A stretch of 64,000 nucleotides of DNA from Pseudomonas serbica (GCF_028823535.1 NZ_JAQIYM010000020.1:42797-106796); one strand, 5' to 3'; positions 45,035 to 54,789 are shown, counted from the stretch's first letter. Numbers and translations are program-made. The notes: generated by a model not told the origin, from the letters alone.

Positions 45035-46192
45035 ATGTCAAAGAATCTGCTTGCCGGGCTCAGCCTTGTGGCACTGGCGGCGACGCTGAGCGCATGCGAC
45101 AGCGCCTCGAACGCCGAAGAACAGGCACCGCCGGCCACCGTCCGGATCGAAACCATCGAGGCTGGCCCGCTGGCGATCAGCAGCGAACTGAGCGGGCGGA
45201 TTGCCGCGCCGCGCATTGCCGAAGTCCGTGCCCGTGTGGCCGGTGTGGTGTTGCAGCGAGCCTTTCGCGAAGGCAGCGACGTGAAAAAAGGCGATGTGCT
45301 GTTCCGCATCGACCCGGCGCCGTTCAAGGCCGACCTCGACAGCGCCCAGGCCGTGCTGCGCAAGGCCGAGGCCAATGCGTTCCAGGCCAGGCTGCAGGAA
45401 CAGCGTTACGCCCAGTTGATCGAAGGCAACGCCATCAGTGGCCAGGACTACGACAACGCCCGGGCCGCCACGCGGCAGACCGCTGCCGATGTCGCCGCCA
45501 GCAAAGCCGCCGTCGAGCGGGCGAAACTGAACCTTGGTTATGCCACCGTCACCGCGCCGATTTCCGGGCGCATCGGCCGTGCCCTCGTCACCGAAGGCGC
45601 ACTGGTGGGCCAGAATGAAACCACCCCACTGGCGTTGATCCAGCAGTTGAACCCGATCCACGCCGACCTCACTCAATCGACCCGTGAACTCAACGACCTG
45701 CGCCGCTCATTCCGTTCCGGGCAGTTACAACCGGTCGGCCAGGACCAGGTCAAGGCCACGCTGATACAGGACGACGGCAGTGTGTACCCATTGCCGGGCA
45801 AGCTGCTGTTCACTGACATCACGGTCGATCCGGGCACCGGCCAGATCATCCTGCGCAGCGAATTTCCCAATCCCGATCTCGACCTGCTCCCCGGCAGCTT
45901 CGTGCGCGTACGCCTTGAGCAAGGGGTGAACCAGCAAGGCATCAGCGTGCCACAACGGGCCATCCAGCGTGACAGCGCTGGCATCGCGCAAGTGTTGTCG
46001 CTTGACGCCGAGCAGCGCGTGGGCCTGCAACAGGTGGAACTGGGCGCCGTGCAGGGCGACCGCTGGATCGTCACCGGTGGCCTGAAGCCGGGCGACCGCA
46101 TCGTCATCGAAGGCCTGCAACACGCCCGCCCCGGCGAGACCGTGCAGATCGATGACACCCCTCTTCCACTCGCCCAGGTCTCGGGTCAGTAA
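45035..46192 (+). CDS. RND efflux periplasmic adaptor (membrane-fusion lipoprotein)
   Basis: A 385-residue adaptor. The lipobox LSAC gives lipidation at Cys21. The lipoyl half-motifs are VRARVAGVVLQRAFREGSDV and GYATVTAPISGRIGRA, with a coiled-coil hairpin between (AEANAFQARLQEQRYAQLI). It belongs to the AcrA/MexA type and joins the inner-membrane pump to an outer-membrane channel. It is followed 14 bases later by its RND partner. No outer-membrane factor gene follows. Confidence 0.93.
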   Translation: MSKNLLAGLSLVALAATLSACDSASNAEEQAPPATVRIETIEAGPLAISSELSGRIAAPRIAEVRARVAGVVLQRAFREGSDVKKGDVLFRIDPAPFKADLDSAQAVLRKAEANAFQARLQEQRYAQLIEGNAISGQDYDNARAATRQTAADVAASKAAVERAKLNLGYATVTAPISGRIGRALVTEGALVGQNETTPLALIQQLNPIHADLTQSTRELNDLRRSFRSGQLQPVGQDQVKATLIQDDGSVYPLPGKLLFTDITVDPGTGQIILRSEFPNPDLDLLPGSFVRVRLEQGVNQQGISVPQRAIQRDSAGIAQVLSLDAEQRVGLQQVELGAVQGDRWIVTGGLKPGDRIVIEGLQHARPGETVQIDDTPLPLAQVSGQ

Positions 46193-46206
46193 GCAGGACG
46201 CTTTTT

Positions 46207-49200
46207 ATGCCGCAGTTCTTTATCGACCGCCCGGTGTTCGCCTGGGTGGTTGCCCTGTTCATTCTGTTGGCCGGTGCGCTGTCCATTCCTCAGTTGCCAG
46301 TGGCGCAATACCCCGACGTCGCACCACCGCAGATCGAAATCTATGCCCTGTACCCCGGCGCTTCCGCGCAGACGGTGGATGAAAGCGTGGTCAGCCTGAT
46401 CGAGGAAGAACTCAACGGAGCCGACCATCTGTTGTATTTCGAATCGCAAAGCAGCCTCGGCAGCGCCACGATCAAGGCCACCTTCCAGCCCGGCACCGAC
46501 CCGGAAATGGCCCAGGTGGACGTGCAGAACCGCCTCAAGGTTGTCGAGTCGCGTCTGCCGCAAGCGGTGAACCAACAGGGCTTGCAGGTGGAAAAAGTCT
46601 CCGCCGGTTTCCTGCTGCTGATTACCCTCACGTCCAGTGACGGCAAGCTCGACGACGTGGCGCTCAGCGACTACCTGGCGCGCAACGTGATGAACGAGAT
46701 CAAGCGCCTCGACGGCGTCGGCAAGGCGCAGCTGTACGGTGCGGAGCGGGCAATGCGGATCTGGATCGACCCGCAGAAACTGATCGGCTTCAACCTGACC
46801 CCGGCCGATGTCAACGCGGCCATCGTCGCGCAAAACGCCCAGGTCTCGGCCGGCAGCATCGGCGACCTGCCGAGCCGCACCACCCAGGAAATCACCGCGA
46901 CCATTCTGGTCAAGGGCCAGCTGTCGACGCCGTCGGAATTTGCCGACATCGTCCTGAAGGCCAATCCAGACGGTTCCACTGTGCGCATCGGCGATGTCGC
47001 CAGGGTCGAGATCGGCAGCCAGGACTACCAGTTTTCCACGCGTCTCAATGGCAAGCCGTCCACCGCCGTCGGTGTGCAATTGGCACCGGGCGCCAACGCC
47101 CTGAGCACCGCGACGCGGGTGCGGGCGAAAATGGATGAGCTGTCGCGCTACTTCCCCGCCGGTGTGGAATACAAGATCCCCTACGACACCTCGCCCTTCG
47201 TCAAGGTCTCTATCACCAAGGTGGTCTACACCCTTGGCGAGGCGATGTTGCTGGTGTTCGCGGTGATGTTTCTGTTCCTGCAGAACATCCGCTACACGCT
47301 GATTCCGACCCTGGTCGTGCCGGTAGCGCTGATGGGCACCTTCGCCACGATGTTGGCGCTGGGGTTCTCGATCAACGTGCTGACCATGTTCGGCATGGTG
47401 CTGGCGATCGGCATCCTGGTGGATGACGCCATCGTGGTGGTCGAGAACGTCGAGCGGATCATGGCCAGCGAAGGCCTGTCGCCCAAGGAAGCGACCCGCA
47501 AGGCGATGAAGCAGATCACCGGGGCGATCATTGGCATCACCCTGGTGCTGGTGGCGGTGTTCATCCCGATGGCGTTCATGCAAGGCTCGGTCGGAGTGAT
47601 CTACCGGCAGTTCTCACTGTCGATGGCCACCTCGATCCTGTTCTCGGCGTTCCTGGCCCTGACCTTGACCCCGGCGCTGTGCGCGACCTTGCTCAAGCCA
47701 ATCGCCAAGGGCGAGCATCACGAGAAGACCGGGTTCTTCGGCTGGTTCAATCGCCGTTTCGAGCAACTCACCGAGCGTTATCAGGGCTGGGTCGCCTATG
47801 CACTGAAGCGTAGCGGGCGTTACCTGCTGATCTACGGCGTGTTGCTGATTGGCCTGGGCATTTGCTTCAGCCGCCTGCCCTCCTCGTTCCTGCCGGTGGA
47901 AGACCAAGGCTACACCATCACCGACATTCAACTGCCACCGGGCGCAAGCAAGAACCGCACGGTGCAGGTGGTCGAGCAGATCGAAGCGCACAACGCCACC
48001 GAGCCCGGGGTGGGTGACAGCACGGTGATTCTCGGTTTCAGCTTTTCCGGCAGCGGCCAGAACGCGGCGCTGGCCTTTACCACGCTCAAGGACTGGTCTG
48101 AACGCGGCAGCGACGACACGGCAACGTCCATCGCCGACCGCGCCAACGTCGCCCTCAGTCAGATCAAGGACGCCATGGCCTTCGCCATACTGCCACCCCC
48201 CGTGGACGGCCTGGGCACGTCCAGTGGTTTCGAGTTTCGCCTGCAGGATCGCGGCGGCCTCGGACACGCCACGTTGATGCAGGCACGCAGCGAATTGCTC
48301 GCCGCCGCCGAGAAAAGCCCGATCCTGATGAACGTGCGCGAAAGCGCCCTGGCCGAAGCGCCGCAGGTCCAGTTGATCGTCGACCGCAAGCAGGCGAATG
48401 CGCTGGGCGTGTCCTTTGCCGACATTGGCAGCGTGCTGTCCACCGCCGTCGGTTCGGCCTACATCAACGACTTTCCCAATCAAGGGCGGATGCAGCGCGT
48501 GGTGGTGCAGGCCGAGGGCGACCAGCGCAGTCAGGTGGCCGATCTGTTGAAGATGCACGTGCGCAACAACACCGGGCAAATGGTGCCGTTGTCCGCCTTC
48601 GTCCAGGCCAAATGGACCCAGGGCCCGGCGCAGTTGACCCGTTACAACGGTTACCCGGCGATCAGCATTTCCGGCGAACCGACGCCCGGCCACAGCACCG
48701 GACAAGCCATGGCGGAAATCGAACGGCTGGTGGCGCAAGGCCCGGCGGGACTGGGCCAGGAATGGACCGGACTGTCGTTGCAGGAACGTTTGTCCGGCAG
48801 CCAGGCGCCGATCCTGCTCGGCTTGTCGCTGTTGATCGTGTTCCTGTGCCTGGCGGCGCTGTACGAGAGTTGGTCGATCCCGACCTCGGTGCTGCTGGTG
48901 GTGCCGCTCGGGGTGCTCGGCGCGGTACTGGCAGTGACCTTGCGCGGGATGCCCAACGATGTGTTCTTCAAGGTCGGGCTGATCACCATCATCGGCCTGT
49001 CGGCGAAGAACGCGATCCTGATCATCGAGTTTGCCAAGAGCCTGTACGACGAAGGTCATGACCTGCTCGACGCCACCCTGCAAGCCGCACGCTTGCGACT
49101 GCGGCCGATTGTCATGACGTCCCTGGCGTTCATCCTCGGCGTGGTGCCGCTGGCGATTGCCACCGGCGCCAGTTCGGCGAGCCAGCAAGCGATCGGCACG

Positions 49201-49305
49201 GGGGTGATTGGCGGGATGATCACGGCGACCCTGGCCGTGGTGTTTGTGCCGGTGTTTTTTGTGGTGGTGATGAAGCTGGTGCGCAAGCGGCATAAAGATA
49301 CCTGA
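46207..49305 (+). CDS. RND efflux transporter, HAE1 family
   Basis: A 1032-residue inner-membrane proton-driven pump, start MPQFFIDRPVFAWVVALF. Twelve membrane helices with two large periplasmic loops are expected. The essential proton-relay Asp pair is Asp406-Asp407 in ILVDDAIVVVENVER. The HAE1 signature GAYPGASAQTVDE-type sequence appears as YPGASAQTVDES. It should export hydrophobic or amphiphilic drugs. The outer-membrane partner must be encoded elsewhere, as for MexJK. A hairpin follows the stop. Confidence 0.95.
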   Translation: MPQFFIDRPVFAWVVALFILLAGALSIPQLPVAQYPDVAPPQIEIYALYPGASAQTVDESVVSLIEEELNGADHLLYFESQSSLGSATIKATFQPGTDPEMAQVDVQNRLKVVESRLPQAVNQQGLQVEKVSAGFLLLITLTSSDGKLDDVALSDYLARNVMNEIKRLDGVGKAQLYGAERAMRIWIDPQKLIGFNLTPADVNAAIVAQNAQVSAGSIGDLPSRTTQEITATILVKGQLSTPSEFADIVLKANPDGSTVRIGDVARVEIGSQDYQFSTRLNGKPSTAVGVQLAPGANALSTATRVRAKMDELSRYFPAGVEYKIPYDTSPFVKVSITKVVYTLGEAMLLVFAVMFLFLQNIRYTLIPTLVVPVALMGTFATMLALGFSINVLTMFGMVLAIGILVDDAIVVVENVERIMASEGLSPKEATRKAMKQITGAIIGITLVLVAVFIPMAFMQGSVGVIYRQFSLSMATSILFSAFLALTLTPALCATLLKPIAKGEHHEKTGFFGWFNRRFEQLTERYQGWVAYALKRSGRYLLIYGVLLIGLGICFSRLPSSFLPVEDQGYTITDIQLPPGASKNRTVQVVEQIEAHNATEPGVGDSTVILGFSFSGSGQNAALAFTTLKDWSERGSDDTATSIADRANVALSQIKDAMAFAILPPPVDGLGTSSGFEFRLQDRGGLGHATLMQARSELLAAAEKSPILMNVRESALAEAPQVQLIVDRKQANALGVSFADIGSVLSTAVGSAYINDFPNQGRMQRVVVQAEGDQRSQVADLLKMHVRNNTGQMVPLSAFVQAKWTQGPAQLTRYNGYPAISISGEPTPGHSTGQAMAEIERLVAQGPAGLGQEWTGLSLQERLSGSQAPILLGLSLLIVFLCLAALYESWSIPTSVLLVVPLGVLGAVLAVTLRGMPNDVFFKVGLITIIGLSAKNAILIIEFAKSLYDEGHDLLDATLQAARLRLRPIVMTSLAFILGVVPLAIATGASSASQQAIGTGVIGGMITATLAVVFVPVFFVVVMKLVRKRHKDT

Positions 49306-49314
49306 CAGGCGCCG

Positions 49315-49353
49315 GATCTTGCGCATGCCATCAATGGGCGCATGCGCAAGATC
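49315..49353. terminator. Terminator of the RND operon
   Basis: Perfect 13-bp arms (GATCTTGCGCATG at 49315-49327, complement at 49341-49353) with a 13-base loop. A TTGTTG run follows. The convergent fibronectin gene ends 32 bases beyond. Confidence 0.75.
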
Positions 49354-49384
49354 TTGTTGTGGCCCCTTGCAATGGCTTTCAGCA

Positions 49385-51646
49385 CTACACTTTTGGCGTA
49401 ACCCAAATGTGAACCCATTCCGAAACGTCTCCAACAGAAAGCCTGGTTTGAACCCAGATTTGTACTGGCAGGCCGACAATCATGTTGAACACGGTGTGAG
49501 ACGTTTGTTGGATATCCGTTGTTTTCCCTAGAATCCGGACGCTATAGCCGAGCGGTATGTGGCCAATGGGTGCATCCCAGGCAATGGCGACTGTGCGATT
49601 CCAGTTTGCCGTAATCCGAAGGTCAAGAGGCTCACTGGCGCTTACACCCGCTTTGACGACGGCAACCAAGGAACGGTTTCCTGCGGCATCGGTAGCGCGC
49701 ACCTCGAACGTATCGCGGATGCCTTCTATCAAATCGGTGACAACCAGGCTGGTTCCGCTCACCGCAGCCCAACTCCCTGCATTGCGCCGGACTTCATAAC
49801 CGATCACGCCCACATTGTCTTCAGCGGCGCGCCAGCTCAGCGTTGCAGTGCCGGGCGTTGACGGTGTGACCTTGAGCGCTTGCGGCCGGGTTGGACGCAC
49901 TCGATCGTGGGTCACAACATTCATCGATGCCGTTAACGCCGGGGCGGGGCCTGCCTGCCTGAGGGGCTGAATCTTGAACACATAGTCCTTCTCGGGGACC
50001 AGACCAGTGGCCACGTGTTGGAGCGCAGTGGTTTGTGCAGATGCCAGCCCCGGGCAGGTGATTTCGTAGCCAGTCAGATAGGAGACGTCCACTGGCGCTT
50101 CCCAGGTCAGCAATGCCTCGCAGAACGTTGCGCCGGGATTGCGCAAACCACGAGGTTGCGTCATGTCGGGACCGATTAGGGCCTGGGTCTGTGAGGGAGA
50201 TGAATGGCCACTGACGTTGAAGGCGCGAACCTCGATGAAGTAACGGGTATCAGGGGCTAGATACCTGATGACATCCGTTAAATACTCAGTTGTCTGCCGC
50301 CCAATAATTTCAGGGTATTTATCGAGCAGGCCGTAGGTGATTTCATAGCTGGCTTTTTGCGCTGAAGCGACCCAAACGAGACGAACCTTGTCGTAGGTGA
50401 CATCGGCGCGCACACTCCCCGGCTTGGACGGTATGGCCGGCCCGTCTTGGGTCTTTTGCGTGATCCGTGCCGGCAATGATTCGCCGTTGTAATTGGCAGC
50501 GGTCACCTCCACAAAGTACAGCGTGTTTTTTGTAAGACCTTCCAGCGTATGGCGGATGTCTGGTGTCTTCAGAGTCTGAATCGCGCCGTTCGGTTCGACG
50601 CCATAGCGAATGTAATGCTCGATAGTCCCCGAGGGACGCGACCATGTCAGATCCATCGTGGTAACGGCGGGCGTTGCGCGCAGACCAGCAGGCGCCTCAG
50701 GAACCTGCAACGTCTGTTTAATGATGCGTGTGGGGGACGAATCGCCCTTGCTGTTAGACGAGCGAACGTCGAAGTAATAATTGGTATTGGATACCAGACC
50801 ACTGATCGTGCAGACAGGAGTGAGCGAGGTGGTAGGGGTCGCTGCGCCGCTGGGCGCAACGCCGTAATCGATTTTGTAACCGGTGGCATTGGCAGGACCG
50901 GACCAGGTCAGTGCCATCGTACTTTTGGTTGGTACGGCGTTCAGATTCGTAGGGCTGTCGGGGGGAGAAGTGGCGGCGTGGGTCGTCCAGCTGATCGTCG
51001 CGGGAATTGATTCCCCCTCAGCGTTGGTGTGGTATACGAAGAAGTAATATTTAGTCTCAGGAACAAGCCCTTCGATCCAGATTCTTGATTGAGCTAACGG
51101 CAAGTCTTTCACGCCGATGGTAGTGTGCTCGCTCAGCTCAAGCCCCCATTTCACCCGATTTCCAGTCGGCTGTCCTGGAAGATTATTGAGCCAGGCGATC
51201 TGGATGCCCGTCTCTGAAGCGTCCGTCACTTTCAGAGCGCCCGGTTGATAGGGGAGTGCCATTCCAGCCCCAGGCGATGTCAGAACCTGAATCGTCATCT
51301 GATCAATAACGGACGATCCTCCCTCTCCAGAGATCGACAAGGTGACCGTCAGCTCAGACTCGTGCTTCAGGTTCTGCAAATAATCCAGTGAGAGTTCCTG
51401 CTGCAACCCCTGGCATTGCTCTGTGGCACCCAGGATGAACGCGCTCAGCAGTTGCAGCGTTGACTCACCTTGATCCATCCCGGTCCCCGTGCAGGTCAGC
51501 CACACGGCGTTCCCGGCAACTAATCTAGGGTCAGGCGCCATTTGAATGATGGGAGCGGTCGCCAGATTGCGACAGTCCAGTACTTCTTCAATGGCGCTGA
51601 ACGATTGACTCATCGACAGCCGCGATGGGTTTTCATGAGCATTCAT
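49385..51646 (-). CDS. Multi-domain fibronectin type III protein
   Basis: A 753-residue protein. After about 150 residues of N-terminal domain it contains about six repeats of roughly 85-95 residues of fibronectin III type, for example LTWSGPANATGYKIDYG, LTWSRPSGTIEHYIRYG, YFIEVRAFNVSGHSSP, LTWEAPVDVSYLTGYEI and LSWRAAEDNVGVIGYEV. No signal peptide or membrane helix is visible. AGGAAGGAG precedes ATG 51646; the frame upstream is not needed. FN3 arrays occur in secreted enzymes, phage tail tips and surface proteins. No phage or secretion gene is adjacent. Confidence 0.88.
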   Translation of the reverse strand: MNAHENPSRLSMSQSFSAIEEVLDCRNLATAPIIQMAPDPRLVAGNAVWLTCTGTGMDQGESTLQLLSAFILGATEQCQGLQQELSLDYLQNLKHESELTVTLSISGEGGSSVIDQMTIQVLTSPGAGMALPYQPGALKVTDASETGIQIAWLNNLPGQPTGNRVKWGLELSEHTTIGVKDLPLAQSRIWIEGLVPETKYYFFVYHTNAEGESIPATISWTTHAATSPPDSPTNLNAVPTKSTMALTWSGPANATGYKIDYGVAPSGAATPTTSLTPVCTISGLVSNTNYYFDVRSSNSKGDSSPTRIIKQTLQVPEAPAGLRATPAVTTMDLTWSRPSGTIEHYIRYGVEPNGAIQTLKTPDIRHTLEGLTKNTLYFVEVTAANYNGESLPARITQKTQDGPAIPSKPGSVRADVTYDKVRLVWVASAQKASYEITYGLLDKYPEIIGRQTTEYLTDVIRYLAPDTRYFIEVRAFNVSGHSSPSQTQALIGPDMTQPRGLRNPGATFCEALLTWEAPVDVSYLTGYEITCPGLASAQTTALQHVATGLVPEKDYVFKIQPLRQAGPAPALTASMNVVTHDRVRPTRPQALKVTPSTPGTATLSWRAAEDNVGVIGYEVRRNAGSWAAVSGTSLVVTDLIEGIRDTFEVRATDAAGNRSLVAVVKAGVSASEPLDLRITANWNRTVAIAWDAPIGHIPLGYSVRILGKTTDIQQTSHTVFNMIVGLPVQIWVQTRLSVGDVSEWVHIWVTPKV

Positions 51647-51872
51647 CCGCGAACTCCTTCCTCTAAAGCCCTTCAGGTTTTTCATTAAAGGGTGTTCGCG
51701 TCTGCAGCACCACTAGCAGGACTGTTAGTGGCGCACCGCTGTTTTTATGCTTATGCTCGCCGCCTTCCGCAAAGTGGCACGCCTCCTGAGACTACTGTTG
51801 GCCTGAGCATTGTGGTCAGCTCGGCCGGCCTTGAGCTAAGGTGTTTGCAAAGCCCTGACCCATCGAGCCTTC

Positions 51873-52514
51873 ATGCCCTTCCTCGCCCGCACCCACCCTC
51901 GCCTGTCCGCCGCCGCCACCCTCGGTGTCGCGGTGGGCATTCTGGCTCCGGCCGATTCAATCATCAGCAAAATCCTCATTGGCTGGAATACCGGGGTCTG
52001 GATGTATCTGGTATTGATGCTCTGGCTCACTGCACGGTCCAAAGCACCGGACGTGAAACGTATCGCCGAAATCGAAGATGAAAACGCCGGACTGGTGCTG
52101 TTCGTGGTGTGCATTGCGGCGATTGCCAGCCTGGCAACCATCACCCTCGAACTGGCCGGCACCAAGGACCTGGAAACCTCTCGCAAACTGCTGCATTACG
52201 CATTCACCGCACTGACGGTCATCGGTTCATGGCTGCTGATCGGAGTCATTTTCAGCGTGCACTACGCCCGCCTGTTCTACACCTGGGACGGCAAAGACCA
52301 GGCCCTGCGTTTTGCTGAAGGGCTCACAACCCCCAATTACTGGGACTTCCTGTATTTCTCGTTCACCATCAGCGTGGCGGTGCAGACGTCCGATGTCGGT
52401 GTGGCGACTCGGAATTTGCGCAAGATCGTGTTGGCGCAGTCGCTGATCGGTTTTCTGTTCAACACGGCGATCCTCGGGTTTTCGATCAACATTGCGGCGG
52501 GGTTGTTCAACTGA
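51873..52514 (+). CDS. DUF1345 membrane protein
   Basis: A 213-residue protein with about five membrane helices. The family signature DFLYFSFTISVAVQTSDVGV (170-190) is recognisable, as is SVHYARLFY. DUF1345 proteins are inner-membrane proteins of unknown function. The 226-base gap upstream holds no convincing gene; a short CCACTA/TAGTGG palindrome lies at about 51709-51732. Confidence 0.87.
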   Translation: MPFLARTHPRLSAAATLGVAVGILAPADSIISKILIGWNTGVWMYLVLMLWLTARSKAPDVKRIAEIEDENAGLVLFVVCIAAIASLATITLELAGTKDLETSRKLLHYAFTALTVIGSWLLIGVIFSVHYARLFYTWDGKDQALRFAEGLTTPNYWDFLYFSFTISVAVQTSDVGVATRNLRKIVLAQSLIGFLFNTAILGFSINIAAGLFN

Positions 52515-52750
52515 CCCGTGCACAAACCTTCTAGCCATCGCCCTCGCCAAGGGCGTTAAATAATCCGGCAGTCCGCCTCGCAGGTGCAGCCATGCTTACG
52601 ATCCGCACTGGCAAGCGGTGCAGCACAACTCAACTGTCGCCGAGCCCGGCATCAGAGCACGCCGGACAAAGTGTTCTTGCTGACTTAAACGCCACCCGTC
52701 GGTCCGAATCATCACAGGGACTTGACGGCGGATTGGTTTTTGGTGTCTTC

Positions 52751-52764
52751 TGAAACCGGTTTCA
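52751..52764. promoter_or_regulatory. PtxS operator upstream of ptxS
   Basis: TGAAACCGGTTTCA, an exact copy of the known 14-bp PtxS palindrome, 46 bases before the ptxS start. It provides for autoregulation. Confidence 0.93.
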
Positions 52765-52810
52765 GTGCCAGGCACTTGACCTAATAAATCCAATAAGAAG
52801 GTTTCAGACC

Positions 52811-53839
52811 GTGAACGACTTCTCCGCCGCCCAGCGCAGCCGCGTGACCATGCTCGACGTGGCCGAACACGCCAAGGTCTCCAAGGCCAGTGTGTCGCGA
52901 TTCATCGGCGATGACCGCGCGTTGCTCTCCGATGCCATTGCCCAGCGCATCGAGCAGGCGATTGCCGAATTGGGTTATCGCCCGAACCAGATGGCCCGCG
53001 GCCTGAAACGCGGGCGCACTCGCCTGATCGGCATGCTGGTGGCCGATATCCGCAACCCTTATTCGATTGCCGTGATGCACGGGGTGGAAACCGCCTGCCG
53101 TCAGCACGGCTACAGCCTGGTGGTGTGCAACACCGACCGCGACGACGAGCAGGAACGCCAGCACCTGGCCCTGCTGCGCTCGTACAACATCGAAGGCCTG
53201 ATCGTGAACACCCTTGGCCATCATCGTGACGAACTGCTTGAGCTGCACCGGGAAATGCCCCTGGTGCTGGTGGATCGCAAGGTCGAGCAGCTTGAAAGCG
53301 ATATGGTCGGACTGAACAACCCGCAGGCCATCGACATCGCCCTCAATCACCTTGAACAGCGCGGCTATCGCGATGTGTTGCTGGTGACCGAGCCGTTTGA
53401 CGGCACCAGTTCGCGGATCGAGCGGGTCAGCAGTTTCAAGGCTCAGATCGAGCAGCGGCCGTCGCTTCGCGGGGCAATCATTGAAACCGGCAGCGACCTG
53501 ACGGCGAATCTGAAAAACTTCCTCGACACACCTGGCCCCGGCCCGAAAGCGCTGTTTTGCGCGAACGGCATTGCGGCGCTGGCCAGCACTCACTCATTGC
53601 GCGAACTCACCTGCAACCTGTTCGAGGATGTCGGCCTGATCGCCCTCGATGACCTCGATTGGTACCCGCTGGTGGGCAGCGGCATCACCGCCCTCGCCCA
53701 ACCGACCACCGAGATTGGCGCCAGCGCGTTTGAGTGTTTGCTCAAGCGTTTGCGCGGGGATGACGGGCCGGTGCGGACGCTGGATTTTTCGGCGCGGTTG
53801 GTGGTGCGGGGGTCGACAACACGGCGTGTTTCAGCGTGA
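52811..53839 (+). CDS. ptxS: PtxS, LacI-family repressor of 2-ketogluconate use
   Basis: A 342-residue LacI-type regulator. The helix-turn-helix (MLDVAEHAKVSKASVSRFIG) is followed by the hinge helix QMARGLKRGR and a periplasmic-binding-protein-like core starting LIGMLVADIRNPYS. Start is GTG 52811 behind AAGAAGG. PtxS binds 2-ketogluconate, which releases it from its palindromic operator. Operators are found upstream of itself and of kguE. The gene order ptxS-kguEKTD matches P. aeruginosa and P. putida. Confidence 0.93.
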   Translation: MNDFSAAQRSRVTMLDVAEHAKVSKASVSRFIGDDRALLSDAIAQRIEQAIAELGYRPNQMARGLKRGRTRLIGMLVADIRNPYSIAVMHGVETACRQHGYSLVVCNTDRDDEQERQHLALLRSYNIEGLIVNTLGHHRDELLELHREMPLVLVDRKVEQLESDMVGLNNPQAIDIALNHLEQRGYRDVLLVTEPFDGTSSRIERVSSFKAQIEQRPSLRGAIIETGSDLTANLKNFLDTPGPGPKALFCANGIAALASTHSLRELTCNLFEDVGLIALDDLDWYPLVGSGITALAQPTTEIGASAFECLLKRLRGDDGPVRTLDFSARLVVRGSTTRRVSA

Positions 53840-53844
53840 GGACG

Positions 53845-53931
53845 CCTTCGCGGGCAAGCCTCGCTCCTACACGTCATGCGCACATTTTGAAACGACGTGA
53901 ATTCTGTAGGAGCGAGGCTTGCCCGCGAAGG
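53845..53931. repeat. Inverted REP pair between ptxS and kguE
   Basis: Perfect 27-bp arms (53845-53871 and 53905-53931) with core CGCGGGCAAGCCTCGCTCC and its complement. They lie downstream of ptxS and upstream of the kgu operator. Confidence 0.88.
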
Positions 53932-53979
53932 GGCCCTCAAGAGCACCACAACAATTACAGCCATTTTTTTGAACAAAAA

Positions 53980-53993
53980 TGAAACCGGTTTCA
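53980..53993. promoter_or_regulatory. PtxS operator upstream of kguE
   Basis: Second exact TGAAACCGGTTTCA palindrome, 13 bases before the kguE ATG, so bound PtxS would block transcription of kguEKTD. Confidence 0.93.
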
Positions 53994-54006
53994 GAGGTAA
54001 ATAACA

Positions 54007-54789
54007 ATGAATAAACCCGCCGTTTCCATCAGCCTGTCCAGCTACGGCGCCGACCTTGTGCGCCAGCGCGGCCAGGGCAGTTTCATCGAGATACTGGCCA
54101 CCGCCGGCGCCACGCGCATTGAATGGCGTGAAGAATTGCTGACCGTCGAAGACCCCGCTCAACTGGCTGACGCCGCTCAGGCCCGGGGCCTTGAAAGCGT
54201 GTACTCCTCGCCGATGGAATTGTGGCTGGCCGGCCAGTCGAAACCCAATCCTGACCTGATCACCGCGCTGCAACGCGCCCAGGCGTTCGGCGCCAAATGG
54301 CTGAAAGTGTCGCTGGGTTACTTCACCGACAACAGTGACCTGCTGGCCTTGAGCCGCACACTCGCGCAGAGCGCCGTGCAGTTGTTGGTAGAGAACGACC
54401 AGACCCTGCAGGGCGGCCGCATCGAACCCTTCCAGCGTTTTTTCAATGAAGTCGAACAGCACAAGCTGCCGATCAAGATGACCTTCGACATCGGCAACTG
54501 GCACTGGCAGGACCAGTCACCTGCCAGTGCCGCGCGCTTGCTCGGTCGGCATGTCGGCTACGTGCACTGCAAAGCGGTGACGCGCCGCGCCGACGGCAAA
54601 CTGGTCGCGATTGCACCGGCCGCCAGCGACCTGCATCAGTGGGAACAGCTGCTGCGGCACATGGCCCAAGGCGTTATGCGCGCGGCGGAATATCCGTTGC
54701 AGGGCGACGACCTGGTGCAACTGACCACCGAACATGTCACGGCCCTCGCCCACTTGGGCCAATCGCGAGTGGAGAGTGCTCATGTCTGA
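54007..54789 (+). CDS. kguE: KguE, sugar-phosphate isomerase/epimerase-like protein
   Basis: A 260-residue TIM-barrel protein of the xylose-isomerase-like/AP-endonuclease 2 superfamily. It has YSSPMELWLAGQSKP, the acidic metal site LLVENDQTLQGG and MTFDIGNWHWQ. It is the first gene of the kgu operon, and its exact reaction in 2-ketogluconate catabolism is not well established. AGAGG precedes the ATG. Its stop overlaps the kguK start by 8 bases. Confidence 0.88.
   Translation: MNKPAVSISLSSYGADLVRQRGQGSFIEILATAGATRIEWREELLTVEDPAQLADAAQARGLESVYSSPMELWLAGQSKPNPDLITALQRAQAFGAKWLKVSLGYFTDNSDLLALSRTLAQSAVQLLVENDQTLQGGRIEPFQRFFNEVEQHKLPIKMTFDIGNWHWQDQSPASAARLLGRHVGYVHCKAVTRRADGKLVAIAPAASDLHQWEQLLRHMAQGVMRAAEYPLQGDDLVQLTTEHVTALAHLGQSRVESAHV

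Noticed and set aside
46186..49479. Two long minus-strand frames (465 and 621 codons)
   Set aside because: Both are antisense to the RND pump and show the same His/Gln/Arg-rich composition.
51692..52081. 129-codon plus-strand frame before the DUF1345 gene
   Set aside because: Most of it overlaps the DUF1345 gene in another frame, and its composition is not protein-like.
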